Of a stretch of 64,000 nucleotides of DNA, positions 35,945-44,902 are shown one piece after another. Positions within the stretch are counted from its first letter, which is position 1, and each line of letters starts with the position of its first letter. The position numbers and the translations under genes were made by a program. The notes beneath the pieces are model-generated. The model was not told where the DNA came from. It did no database searches and saw only the letters and a program-made list of their open reading frames with translations. This DNA is from Chloroflexota bacterium. Its GTDB lineage: Bacteria; Chloroflexota; UBA11872; VXOZ01. The stretch covers positions 310,001 through 374,000 of the forward strand of contig CATQHC010000003.1 of the NCBI GenBank assembly GCA_958295775.1, in the 5' to 3' direction.

Positions 35945-36835
35945 CTAGTGTGTCTGGGGAATGGCCGTGACGCGGTGCAGGGCTTCTAGGTATTTCTCGC
36001 TCGTCTTCTGCACGATGTCGTCCGGCAGCATGGGTGCCGGCGGCTCCATGTTCCAACCGCTTTGACGCAGCCACTCGCGCACGAATTCCTTATCGTAGCT
36101 GGGCTGGGGACGACCGGGTGCGTAGACGTCGGTATCCCAGTAGCGCGACGAATCCGGCGTGAAGGCCTCGTCGATCAGCATGAGCTCGCCCTCGTACAGG
36201 CCGAACTCGAATTTTGTATCAGCCACTATCAGACCGGCCTTTTGGGCCTCGGCGCGCCCGAATTCGTAGATGGCGATAGACTCCGCCTCGAGCTGTGCGG
36301 CTAACTCCGTACCGATACTTGAAGCCAGTTCCGCGCGGGAAATGTTCTCATCGTGACCGGTCTCGGCCTTGGTGGCGGGCGTGAAGATCGGCTCCGGCAA
36401 CTCCACGCTCTCCTGCAGGCCCGGCGGCAGCGCGTGTCCGCAGACCTCGCCGGTGCGTACGTAGTCGCGCCAGCCGGAACCGGCAAGATACCCGCGCACG
36501 ACGCACTCGGCGTCGATCCGTTCCGCCTTGTGCACCAGCATGCTCCGTCCCGCGAGCAGCTCGCGGTCGTTCTGCAATTCCGCGGGGTACGCCGTCACGT
36601 CGGTGGCGATGAGGTGATTGGGAATAAGATGCCCAATGCGCCGGAACCAAAACGCGGAGAGTTGATTGAGCACCCGGCCCTTAGCGGGGATGCCCATCGG
36701 CAGCACCACGTCGAACGCTGAAATGCGGTCGGTGGTCACGATGAGCAGGTGCTCGCCGAGATCGTACATGTCGCGCACTTTGCCACGGGCATAGCGGGGC
36801 ACGGCAAGTGCCGTTTCCAGAATTACGTCATCCAT
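35945..36835 (-). CDS. purC: SAICAR synthase (phosphoribosylaminoimidazole-succinocarboxamide synthase)
   Basis: 296 aa from ATG 36835. It contains GKVRDMYDLG (nucleotide-binding loop), TTDRISAFDVVLP, SMLVHKAERIDAECVVRGYLAGSGW and LIDEAFTPDSSRYW, the conserved PurC signatures. It joins CAIR and aspartate with ATP in purine synthesis. The frame open to 37021 lacks homology before 36835. It is divergent from a VOC gene, and purB lies 1.5 kb away on the same strand. Confidence 0.95.
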   Translation of the reverse strand: MDDVILETALAVPRYARGKVRDMYDLGEHLLIVTTDRISAFDVVLPMGIPAKGRVLNQLSAFWFRRIGHLIPNHLIATDVTAYPAELQNDRELLAGRSMLVHKAERIDAECVVRGYLAGSGWRDYVRTGEVCGHALPPGLQESVELPEPIFTPATKAETGHDENISRAELASSIGTELAAQLEAESIAIYEFGRAEAQKAGLIVADTKFEFGLYEGELMLIDEAFTPDSSRYWDTDVYAPGRPQPSYDKEFVREWLRQSGWNMEPPAPMLPDDIVQKTSEKYLEALHRVTAIPQTH

Positions 36836-36947
36836 ATTGTGCCATCTGCTCCAGTCCAATTGCCCGTTCTTGTCTTCAAGTTCTACTATATACTGTGTGG
36901 GCCTATTCGGTTCACGCAATAGTATCCGCAGCCAAACAGAGGTGACA

Positions 36948-37742
36948 ATGGACGTAACGAAGCACCAACCCGGCATGTTTAGTTTTGCCGATCTGGGAAC
37001 GCCCGATCTCGCAGCCTCCAAGCAGTTCTATTCAGAGTTTCTGGAGCTAGAAGTATTCGAAATGCCGCTGCCCGACGGCACGGAGTTTTGCATGCTCCGC
37101 AAGCGCGGCAAGAGCGCATTTTCGCTGTACGCAATGCCTGACGAAATGAAGCAAATGACCGGCGGCCAGCCGGTGTGGCAGAGCTATTTCACGGTGGAGA
37201 GCGCCGACGAAACTTCGGCCGCAATCAAGAAACTGGGCGGCACAGTGGCGCAGGAGCCGATTGACGTCATGGATGCGGGACGGCTGCTTGTCGCGCAGGA
37301 CCCCACCGGCGCGGCGTTTTCGGCGTGGCAGCCACTTAACCAGATCGGCGCCGAGGTCTTTGGCGAACCCGGCGCGCTGGCGTGGAACGAACTCTATACC
37401 CGCGACACTGAAGCGGCCGGGCAGTTCTACACGAGCCTCTTCGGCTGGTCGGTGGAGAAAACGCAAAGCGGCGACGGCGGCGAGTACAACCTCTTTAGTC
37501 TTGGCGACAAGCCGGCCGCCGGCATGATGGCGATTCGAGAGGAGTGGGGACCGATGCCGCCCAATTGGTCCATCTATCTCGCCGTAGCCGACTTGGACGC
37601 ATCACTTGAGAAGCTGCAAAACCTCGGCGGCCAGCAGATCTCTCCCGCCATGGCGGTGGATGGAGTCGGGCGATTCGCCTTCATTTGCGATCCCCAAGGG
37701 GCCTATTGCACCATCATCGAGCCGACGCCTCACGACCAGTAG
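36948..37742 (+). CDS. VOC-family protein with two glyoxalase-like domains
   Basis: 264 aa with two tandem VOC folds. The first opens FSFADLGTPDLAASKQFYSEFLELEVFE. The second opens ALAWNELYTRDTEAAGQFYTSLFGWSVE and ends FICDPQGAYCTIIEP. The double arrangement resembles the mycobacterial CFP-30B-like glyoxalase/dioxygenase group. Function unknown. GAGGT precedes the ATG at 36948. It sits between purC and purB on the opposite strand and shares a 112-bp divergent promoter region with purC. Confidence 0.85.
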   Translation: MDVTKHQPGMFSFADLGTPDLAASKQFYSEFLELEVFEMPLPDGTEFCMLRKRGKSAFSLYAMPDEMKQMTGGQPVWQSYFTVESADETSAAIKKLGGTVAQEPIDVMDAGRLLVAQDPTGAAFSAWQPLNQIGAEVFGEPGALAWNELYTRDTEAAGQFYTSLFGWSVEKTQSGDGGEYNLFSLGDKPAAGMMAIREEWGPMPPNWSIYLAVADLDASLEKLQNLGGQQISPAMAVDGVGRFAFICDPQGAYCTIIEPTPHDQ

Positions 37743-37927
37743 CGGCGCGCGCGGAAGTCCCAGTCTTCGCATGGGAACCATTTTGCCGTGCGTAATGGGT
37801 CCTTCTTATCGTTCGTGCTGAGTCCTACCTGCCGATCTTACTTCAACAGCGACTTGGTGAAACCGCCTCAGCACGAACAGTGAACGGCGATTGCAGCACG
37901 CGGAGTGTCACCAGCCGATGCTGGAGT

Positions 37928-37946
37928 GCGGGGGTTTGTCTCCCGC
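37928..37946. repeat. Dispersed palindrome family B, degenerate copy 2
   Basis: GCGGG...CCCGC with the central GGTTTGTCT keeping the GGCTTGTCC core of the family with base changes. Confidence 0.55.
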
Positions 37947-38088
37947 CGTGATGATGTCTCAGAACAGTTGAAGGATGCGTTTCTACACCTCACGGAGATG
38001 CTGCAGCCTTGTGGACTACCTCCGTACGTACCGCATTTCTTCGTGAGACAAACAACGTGGCGGGTATCACGCGCCGTCATCTCCGGTA

Positions 38089-38109
38089 GCGCAGATTTGC
38101 AACCTGCGC
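38089..38109. repeat. Dispersed palindrome family C, copy 1
   Basis: GCGCAGATT and AACCTGCGC flank TGC, a 9-bp stem with one mismatch, preceded by GGTA. A perfect relative lies at 61157-61175 in the opposite orientation. Confidence 0.65.
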
Positions 38110-38260
38110 CCAGATCGTGGAGAGGCAAGCCCTGGATGGCTCCCTTCTCTACACTGAGGCGACCACAAGAAAATCCAACTGCAGCTTAGTCTTCTCGCCG
38201 AGGAAAACCTTGAGTAATTCGGCCAGGCGAGCCGATTTGGCTTGGTTTGACGAAGACTCG

Positions 38261-38345
38261 CCCTCACCCTAGCCCTCTCCCTCAGGAGAGGGAATCAGAC
38301 CGGCTCTGTCGCTTGCTTCCCCTCTCCCACAAGAGAAAGAGGGAG
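38261..38345. repeat. Dispersed repeat family D, copy 2
   Basis: CCCTCACCCTAGCCCTCTCC followed by CTCAGGAGAGGG, then a second arm CCCCTCTCCCACAAGAG...AGAGGGAG. It matches the reverse-orientation element at 10.46 kb. Confidence 0.6.
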
Positions 38346-38457
38346 CATTTGGCCGCACAGCAGGGGAGGTTCTTGCTTCCACCAACGTCATGCAAGGCTC
38401 TATTAGTGAGCGAGGATTACGGGCTACGGGGAATGAGACGGCGCGCCGCGTATTACG

Positions 38458-39753
38458 TTACCCCAGTCCCATTCGCTCGAATGACGCGTCGATGTGCCGC
38501 AGATGATGGCGCGCGTCGAAGAGCGCGTCGATCTCGGCCTCATCCAGGTGCGCGCGCACCCTGGGATCGCCCTTGAGGAGGGCGCCAAAGTCTCCGCCCG
38601 CTTCCCAGGCGGCAGTAGCATGCTCCTGCACGATGGCGTAGGCGCGCTGGCGCGTGAGACCGTGATCGATCAGCGCCAAGAGCACCGCCTCGCTGTAAAC
38701 GAGGCCGCCGGTCTGATTGAGATTGCGGGCCATGTTTTCCGGGTACACGCGGAGATCGGCCATTACGCGCGTGAAGAGATCGAGCATATAGTCGAGGATG
38801 ATGCAGGAGTCTGGCAAGATTACTCGCTCCGGCGCCGAGTTGGTAATATCGCGCTCGTGCCAGAGCGCCACATTCTCCAGCGCCGTCAGTGCGTAGGACC
38901 GCATCAGGCGGGCGAGGCCGGATATGCGCTCGCAGCGGGCGGGGTTGCGCTTATGCGGCATGGCGGACGAACCCACGCGCCCGCGCTCGAAGGGTTCCTC
39001 AACCTCCAAGACCTCGGTGCGTTGGAGATTACGGATCTCAGTCGCAAATTTGTCCAGCGAGGCGGCGATCACGGCCAATGTCGTGACGAAATCAGCGTGA
39101 CGGTCGCGCTGCACGATCTGCGTTGACGTCGGCACAACCGCGAGACCGAGCATGGCGCACACGCGGTCCTCGATCTCCGGCGGCACGTTGGCGTGGGTGC
39201 CCACCGCGCCGGAGATTTTGCCCACCGCCACTTGCGCCCGCGCCGCCTCCAAGCGTTGCCGGTTGCGGCGCATTTCGTCCACCCACACCAGCAGCTTGTA
39301 GCCGAACGAAATCGGCTCGGCCTGCACGCCGTGGGTGCGCCCAATCTGCGGCACGTCTTTGTACTTTACCGCCGCAGCTTCCAGGACGTGGCTCAGCGCC
39401 GCAATGCCTTCAAGGAGCACGTCGGCGGCATCCCGCAGGCGAATGCCGGTGGCCGTGTCTTCCACATCGTACGACGTCAACCCCAAGTGGAGGAAACGGC
39501 TTTCGTCGCCCAGTTGCTCGGCTACCGCCATAAGAAAGGCGTTGAGGTCGTGGTCGATTTCCCGCTCTATTTCCGCAATGCGCTCCAGGGACGGAGTCCG
39601 GGCCTCGCGCAGCTTTGCCATTTCGTCCCCGGGAACTTTGCCATGCGCCGACCACGCCTCACACACGGCCAGTTCCACCTGGAGCCAGGTAGCAAACTTG
39701 TGCTCTTCCGACCAAATCATGCCCATTTGGGGGCGGGTATACCGGGGAATCAT
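38458..39753 (-). CDS. purB: Adenylosuccinate lyase
   Basis: 431 aa fumarase/aspartase-superfamily enzyme. It has the N-terminal MIPRYTRPQMGMIWSEE of bacterial PurB, LTSYDVEDTA (93-101), the catalytic-His region GRTHGVQAEP (138-147) and the mobile-loop signature GSSAMPHKRNP (261-271). It acts twice in purine synthesis, releasing fumarate from SAICAR and from adenylosuccinate. It probably works with the nearby purC, though the two are not in one operon. Confidence 0.95.
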   Translation of the reverse strand: MIPRYTRPQMGMIWSEEHKFATWLQVELAVCEAWSAHGKVPGDEMAKLREARTPSLERIAEIEREIDHDLNAFLMAVAEQLGDESRFLHLGLTSYDVEDTATGIRLRDAADVLLEGIAALSHVLEAAAVKYKDVPQIGRTHGVQAEPISFGYKLLVWVDEMRRNRQRLEAARAQVAVGKISGAVGTHANVPPEIEDRVCAMLGLAVVPTSTQIVQRDRHADFVTTLAVIAASLDKFATEIRNLQRTEVLEVEEPFERGRVGSSAMPHKRNPARCERISGLARLMRSYALTALENVALWHERDITNSAPERVILPDSCIILDYMLDLFTRVMADLRVYPENMARNLNQTGGLVYSEAVLLALIDHGLTRQRAYAIVQEHATAAWEAGGDFGALLKGDPRVRAHLDEAEIDALFDARHHLRHIDASFERMGLG

Positions 39754-40057
39754 CGGTGAACTTCTCGAATCATTTGGTCGTCTCTGGAGTAGCTAACAAC
39801 AAGCGAGTCCACTTGCCATTCTAGGAGAAGGACCCTGCCCTGTCCAACGGCGGCAATTACAAAATGAGAGACTACGAAACGCAACACCGCCACCTGAGAA
39901 CGTGCCCAGCAGCAGGAAGAGCAACCGTAGATTCGAAGGGCGAAGAGACCGTACTCGCCTCAGAAGGCACTGAGCGAGCTATCACTCTCGCAGATTGATG
40001 CGGGCGACGAAGAGCCAACCTAGCCATTCACATCGAGAGAATCTCTGTGCAAACGGC
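39754..40057. other. Intergenic region, nothing recognised
   Basis: About 300 bp between purB and the MoaD-like gene on the same strand. No gene, hairpin with T-run, or strong promoter pair was seen. Confidence 0.5.
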
Positions 40058-40351
40058 CTATACGCGATGCACTCCTGCGCCCCCCGCCATGGCGGGGATC
40101 ACCGAGATTTCGTCGCCATCCGCGAGAGCTGTGTCTTTGCCCTGGAGGGTGCGGACTTCCTCGGTGTTGACATAGACGTTGAGGTAGCCGGGAATGTCGC
40201 CGTTCTTGTCTGCGATCTGGGCGCCGATGCCTGGGAACTGCGCCTCAAGTTCCTGGAGAAGCTGCCCTACAGTCGCGGCTTCGACCTCGACGCGCGACTG
40301 GTTACCCGTGAATCGACGGTAGGGGGTCGGAATATAGACTTTTACTCCCAT
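40058..40351 (-). CDS. MoaD/ThiS-family sulfur carrier with C-terminal extension
   Basis: 97 aa ubiquitin-fold protein. It opens VKVYIPTPYRRFTG and has the typical YVNTEEV and GDEISVIPAMAGG segments. In MoaD/ThiS/CysO proteins the chain normally ends at GlyGly, which is adenylated and thiocarboxylated. Here six further residues (AGVHRV) follow before the stop. Either a protease must trim it (as JAMM enzymes do for some carriers) or the protein is not a sulfur donor. No MoeB-, MoaE- or JAMM-like gene is seen in the window. Confidence 0.8.
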   Translation of the reverse strand: MGVKVYIPTPYRRFTGNQSRVEVEAATVGQLLQELEAQFPGIGAQIADKNGDIPGYLNVYVNTEEVRTLQGKDTALADGDEISVIPAMAGGAGVHRV

Positions 40352-40555
40352 CGCAATGGGTCCTTAACTTGCTTCATGTGTGTATACAATCCATTTCTTA
40401 CTATATGCTATCTCAAGGCCGCGCCTCAACGTATCTTCGGTGCGCGATCTCAAGGCCGCGCCTCAGTGTCACCGCAATTCTCCATCCCAGCAATCCGAAC
40501 AGGACCTAACCGAAACCATTAATGTTTTCGGACCTATCGTGCAATAATTAAGTGC

Positions 40556-43138
40556 ATGCGACAGCCAGCTTCACGCCCACTCCTTATGGATCGATTCGAA
40601 TTTTTCTTGCAGCGCCTTTCCCTCAATGGCAAGGCGGATCGCTTGGCCGTTGTGACGCTTATTCTTCTCTGCTTGTGGCCGTTCCGGCGCCTCTTGGTGC
40701 TGGGCGAACACTGGCTGAACGGCGATTTGATCCTGGTGCACCAAGTTTGGGCCGAGTGGCAGGCAGCGCAACTCCGCAGCGGTGTATTCCCCTTCTGGAC
40801 TGCCGACATCCTAGGCGGCTTTCCCTTCGCCTTCAGCGAATATTCGCGGTTCTATCCGCTGCACTGGCCGTTTCTCATGTTCCTGCCATCGTCCACCGGC
40901 TACGCGGCCGGGATGATAGCCCACCTCTGCGTGGGAGCACTGGGGCTCTACGCCTTTGTGCGCGTGCTAGGCGTTCGTCCTCTCGGCGCGTTTTTGGGTG
41001 GTAGCGTCTATGCGCTCAACACCTTCATGCTTGGCACCCTGCACTTCGATAACTTTGCTCCTTTATTCGCCCTCATGCCGCTGGCTTTGTTGGGAGTCCA
41101 TAGCCTCTACCAGCGGCGGTGGTGGGGCTGGCCGCTGCTCAGTGCAGTGCTTGCCTTGGCGCTCTTGGGGGGTCACCCGCAGCTCTTCGGTTATCTCTTC
41201 CTGCTGCCCGGTATCTACGCGCTCACGCTCTTGGCCGCAGCCGTCCGGCAAAGCCGCAAGCGCGGTCTGCTGCTCGCGCTTTCACTTGGGGCTGCACTGG
41301 CGGTCGGTGGCGTGATCAGCCTTATCCGCTGGCTCCCCACGCTTGCGCTAGTCGCAGAATCTGCCCGCGTCAGCGATGCGCTAGCCAGCGGGGTTTCGGT
41401 GCCGCCGTGGTCATTCGTCCTCGGCTTTGTGTTTCTCGACTTCCAGATTCCCCGTGTGCTCAGCGCACAAGGGCTCCTCTTCGTTGGTGCGCTCCCGGTC
41501 GTCTTTGCAATCGTTGGCGCCACCATGTGGCGCGCCAAGCTGCCGGTACGCGCCTTCGTCATCACACTCTGCGTGAGCGCTCTCGTCGCATTGGGCGACT
41601 ATACGCCCGTCTTCGGCCTGCTGCAGCACATTCCGGGAGTCTCTTTCTTCCGCGATCCGCATCGCGCCGTTGTCGCAGTAAATGCGAGCATCGCCCTGCT
41701 CAGCGCCTATGGGCTGCAGAAAATTCTCACAGACGGCTCTGCGCCGGCTAGCCGCGTCGTGGGCTTTGCGCAGCGGCTCTTGCTGGTCTTGGCCGCGCTC
41801 TGGGCAGGCGGCGGCCTCGTCGCAACCCTCACCTTCAGGTTGTTCGAGTCGCAGATTGCGGCAGCGGGCCACGCCTACGTGGACCGCTTTGTGCTTACGG
41901 ATCCTACGAAACGGCAAGAACCCGCGTTCTATTATGGGTCCATGGCGAAGGAAATCGAGTCCATCGGGCGTTCCCTGCGCCTCGACGAACCGTTGGCGCC
42001 GTTTTATGCCCTTTCGCTGCTCTGCGCAGGTCTTGCCCTGCTCTGGCTGCGCCGCCATCCGCGCCAAGCGACGTCCGCTTTGCTCATCCTCGTAGCGGTG
42101 TGTGGAACCCTCCTCGTGGGGAACCGCAATCTTGTCCCCAGCGCGCCGGCCGGTCTTATGCGGGCAGTGCCCGCAGCCGTCAACGCCGCGCGTGGGGACG
42201 CGGCACCCGGACGCGTTTTTGGCTGGCGGCTGGGCGGCCTCCGGCATGAACTCGAGCAGTCCCAGAGCTTGGATCCCCAGGGCGCCGATCATTTTGCGCT
42301 GCATTACCAAGTGCCAGAGGCTGCTCTGGCGCCCAACCGGAGCGTGATGTACGACATTCCGAGTTTGGATGGCTATGAGAATTTGATGACGGCGGTGCAG
42401 GACGCAGTTCTCAGCTATAGCGGCAGCGAAAGAGCCATAACGCCGGGTTTCGTCAGAGACAACACGCTTGATGCCGCTGAGAAACGCGAAATCTTCCTGA
42501 CTCGTTTATCTGTATTGGCAAAGCTAGGGGTACGCTTCATCACCAGCCTGGAAACGCTCGAATCGCCTCTACTCTCCTTGATCGCACAGGAGTCCATCTC
42601 CCTCACCGGCGGCGAGATCACAGTGTACACGTACAGGCTGGAGTCTGCCGCGCCGTTGCTCTTCCTCGCTGGAGAATTCGTTGTAGCTGCCGGTGCGGAC
42701 AATGCGCTGCCCTTGCTTGCAGGAGAGAAACTTGTGCTTGACCGCGAACCGGACTTCGCTGCAGGACCTCGTCTCACCGCGGCCGGTTCCACGCTGCGAG
42801 TCGTGGACACGGATGCACATGGCGCCGAGATCGACGTGGTGCCTGACGGCGCGGGAGTCCTCGTCTGGCTGCAAGCGCCGCTGAACGGGTGGACCGCCCA
42901 CGTGGACGGCCGGCCGGTGACAATCATCCCCGCCAACGTGCTCGGCATGGCGGTGCCTGTGGGTGCAGACACGCGGCACGTGGAATTTCGCTACACGCCC
43001 CCAGGCTTCTTGCTGGGACTCCGTCTCGCAGTGGTGGGGTTGATCGCCCTCTTGGCGGGTACGCTCATACATAGTCGAATCCCGCTGCCGGCGGCAATTA
43101 CCGCTAGGCAGAGGACACCCAGCGGCGGTAATATGTAA
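40556..43138 (+). CDS. YfhO-like polytopic membrane protein
   Basis: 860 aa with about a dozen hydrophobic segments, a large extracytoplasmic region near the C-terminus and a final membrane helix. The motif region LNGDLILVHQVWAEWQAAQLRSG, then FPFWTADILGGFPFAFSEYSRFYPLHW and a SVYALNTFM segment, resembles bacterial YfhO proteins. The C-terminal LNGWTAHVDGRPVTIIPAN is typical. YfhO proteins have a GT-C-like fold and are linked to glycosylation of lipoteichoic acid or lipids. An in-frame ATG at 40586 is an alternative start. It may serve the surrounding glycan clusters. Confidence 0.75.
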   Translation: MRQPASRPLLMDRFEFFLQRLSLNGKADRLAVVTLILLCLWPFRRLLVLGEHWLNGDLILVHQVWAEWQAAQLRSGVFPFWTADILGGFPFAFSEYSRFYPLHWPFLMFLPSSTGYAAGMIAHLCVGALGLYAFVRVLGVRPLGAFLGGSVYALNTFMLGTLHFDNFAPLFALMPLALLGVHSLYQRRWWGWPLLSAVLALALLGGHPQLFGYLFLLPGIYALTLLAAAVRQSRKRGLLLALSLGAALAVGGVISLIRWLPTLALVAESARVSDALASGVSVPPWSFVLGFVFLDFQIPRVLSAQGLLFVGALPVVFAIVGATMWRAKLPVRAFVITLCVSALVALGDYTPVFGLLQHIPGVSFFRDPHRAVVAVNASIALLSAYGLQKILTDGSAPASRVVGFAQRLLLVLAALWAGGGLVATLTFRLFESQIAAAGHAYVDRFVLTDPTKRQEPAFYYGSMAKEIESIGRSLRLDEPLAPFYALSLLCAGLALLWLRRHPRQATSALLILVAVCGTLLVGNRNLVPSAPAGLMRAVPAAVNAARGDAAPGRVFGWRLGGLRHELEQSQSLDPQGADHFALHYQVPEAALAPNRSVMYDIPSLDGYENLMTAVQDAVLSYSGSERAITPGFVRDNTLDAAEKREIFLTRLSVLAKLGVRFITSLETLESPLLSLIAQESISLTGGEITVYTYRLESAAPLLFLAGEFVVAAGADNALPLLAGEKLVLDREPDFAAGPRLTAAGSTLRVVDTDAHGAEIDVVPDGAGVLVWLQAPLNGWTAHVDGRPVTIIPANVLGMAVPVGADTRHVEFRYTPPGFLLGLRLAVVGLIALLAGTLIHSRIPLPAAITARQRTPSGGNM

Positions 43139-43303
43139 CTCAACCTAGGGCCGGCGGACATGGGACCGCTGGCCTCCGTCGGCGCATGAATACCTGGCAC
43201 CTGACCCAAACCGTGGACCCAAGATTCAAAAGAAGCCGACAGAATAATACAAGCTTAGGCACCAATACAGAGATGATAGTTAATAAAACAGGAGACTCTG
43301 GCC

Positions 43304-44086
43304 ATGGCGGAAGGTAACGGGCGTCCCCAACTGTTCGATGTAAATGTCTCGCTGGGCCCGCTTCTCAACCGCCCACCGGGGGCGCCGCGGGATGCCGCGA
43401 GCTTGCTGGAGTTACTGGACGACTACGACATTTCGCGGGCGCTGGTCACCCATACCCTGGCCAAATGGCACAGTCCGACTATCGGCAACGAACGGCTGTT
43501 GGAGGATATCGCAAACGAGCCCCGGCTCGCGCCCTGCTGGGTTGTAATGCCCGCTGCCACGGGGGAAGTCCCGCCGGAAAAGGAGCAAGTTGCCCAACTG
43601 CTCGCTGCAGGCGCGCGCGCCGCGCGGCTTTGCCCAAAATCGCACCTGCTGGTGCTGGAACCATGGGTGATCGAGCCGCTGGCGGAAGCCCTTGCCGAAA
43701 AGCGGGTGCCGGTCTTGCTCGACTTTGATAACGCGCACTACAGCGAGCCCCGCCACTGGGACTTCATCGCCTGGCTGCTGGCCGCGTTCCCCGATCTGCC
43801 GGTTATTCTTCTGCGCCAGTCTCATGCCGACTTTCGGGTTCTCTTTCCGCTGCTCAACCGTTCGCCAAACCTCTTTGTAGAGACTTCCTATCTGGGCGGT
43901 CATAGTGCCTTGATTGAGCTGGTAGAGCGATATGGAGCGGAACGTTTCATATTTGGTACCGGCCTGCCAATCTTTGAACCGGCCCTGCCGATTACTACAC
44001 TTTCTTACGGTGGCCTGTCCCCCGCAGCCCGCGCGGGCATCGCCGGCAAGAGCCTGCAGCGCCTCCTCGACGGCTGTCTGGTGTAG
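43304..44086 (+). CDS. Amidohydrolase-like protein lacking metal ligands
   Basis: 260 aa with the overall pattern of amidohydrolase-2 (PF04909-type) barrels. The usual N-terminal HxH is replaced (LFDVNVSLGPL), and the C-terminal catalytic Asp of GSD is replaced (FIFGTGLP). A paralogue at 54.4 kb shows the same C-terminal loss. It may be a non-catalytic barrel or use different chemistry. CAGGAG precedes the ATG. It is followed by RraA-like and Nudix genes on the same strand. Confidence 0.7.
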   Translation: MAEGNGRPQLFDVNVSLGPLLNRPPGAPRDAASLLELLDDYDISRALVTHTLAKWHSPTIGNERLLEDIANEPRLAPCWVVMPAATGEVPPEKEQVAQLLAAGARAARLCPKSHLLVLEPWVIEPLAEALAEKRVPVLLDFDNAHYSEPRHWDFIAWLLAAFPDLPVILLRQSHADFRVLFPLLNRSPNLFVETSYLGGHSALIELVERYGAERFIFGTGLPIFEPALPITTLSYGGLSPAARAGIAGKSLQRLLDGCLV

Positions 44087-44208
44087 ACAAGAACACGTCG
44101 TGGTTCATTCTGCTGAAGATTAGTCCTACGAATTACGTAGAAAGCAGATAGACTTGCCAACTTTGCAAGCTGAGACTTATACCGGCCCATTTGAAAAGGA
44201 GCAGCCTG

Positions 44209-44895
44209 ATGTCTAGCGAAGCACAACTCACACCCGCGCAACTTGCCGATCTGCAAGCAATCGATAGCCCTACCATTGCCAACGCCATTGAAGAATTCGA
44301 CGTGCGCGACCGCCGCGCCGGCTACATGGATAGCTCAATCCGGTGCCTCTATCCCGATCTCGGCGAGGTTGTAGGCTATGCATTCACAATCACCTTCAAG
44401 AATCGCGGCCCGAACGACCCGCCCATGCGCCAGGAGTGGGTAAGGGCCCTGGAACTCGCGGCGGCGGTGCCGGCGCCGCGCATCATGGTGGCCCACGACG
44501 CGACCCCGGACGTACCGGCGGCGCTGTTTGGCGAAATAATGTGCACGCTCCTCAAGCGTCTCGACTTTGTGGGAGTGATCACTGATGGTACCGTGCGGGA
44601 CCTCAACGAGGTGCGTGAACTCGGTCTGCAATACTTCGCGTCGGGCGTCATTGTCTCCCACGGGCAAGTCACCGTAGAATCCTTCGCCACCCCCGTCACC
44701 GTCGCGGGCCTCACAGTCAACCCCGGCGACTTACTCCATGCCGACCGTAACGGCGTCGTCCAGATTCCCGCTGAAATCGCGCCCGAGGTCGCTGCCAAAG
44801 CTGAGGAAGTCCGCCAGGATGAAGGAAACCTTTTGGAAGCGCTAGGCGATCCAGAGTTTACATTGGAGAAGTTTAGGAAAGTGATGCTGGGGTAA
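44209..44895 (+). CDS. RraA-family protein (HMG/oxaloacetate aldolase-like)
   Basis: About 228 aa. The RraA core GVITDGTVRDLNEVRELGLQYFASG holds the conserved Arg-Asp pair. IDSPTIANAIEEF at the N-terminus and LHADRNGVVQIP near the C-terminus also match. The family includes 4-hydroxy-4-methyl-2-oxoglutarate aldolases and the RNase E inhibitor RraA; in this metabolic setting an aldolase or decarboxylase is more likely. ATG at 44209 has AAAGGAG about 8 nt upstream. The Nudix gene starts 7 nt after its stop. Confidence 0.85.
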   Translation: MSSEAQLTPAQLADLQAIDSPTIANAIEEFDVRDRRAGYMDSSIRCLYPDLGEVVGYAFTITFKNRGPNDPPMRQEWVRALELAAAVPAPRIMVAHDATPDVPAALFGEIMCTLLKRLDFVGVITDGTVRDLNEVRELGLQYFASGVIVSHGQVTVESFATPVTVAGLTVNPGDLLHADRNGVVQIPAEIAPEVAAKAEEVRQDEGNLLEALGDPEFTLEKFRKVMLG

Positions 44896-44902
44896 GCACT
44901 GC

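Larger units (their letters stand above)
37743..38457. other. Long intergenic region rich in dispersed repeats
   Basis: About 715 bp with no credible gene. It contains a degenerate family B palindrome (37928-37946), a family C palindrome (38089-38109) and a family D repeat (38261-38345). It looks like a site where short repeats have accumulated between convergent genes. Confidence 0.65.
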
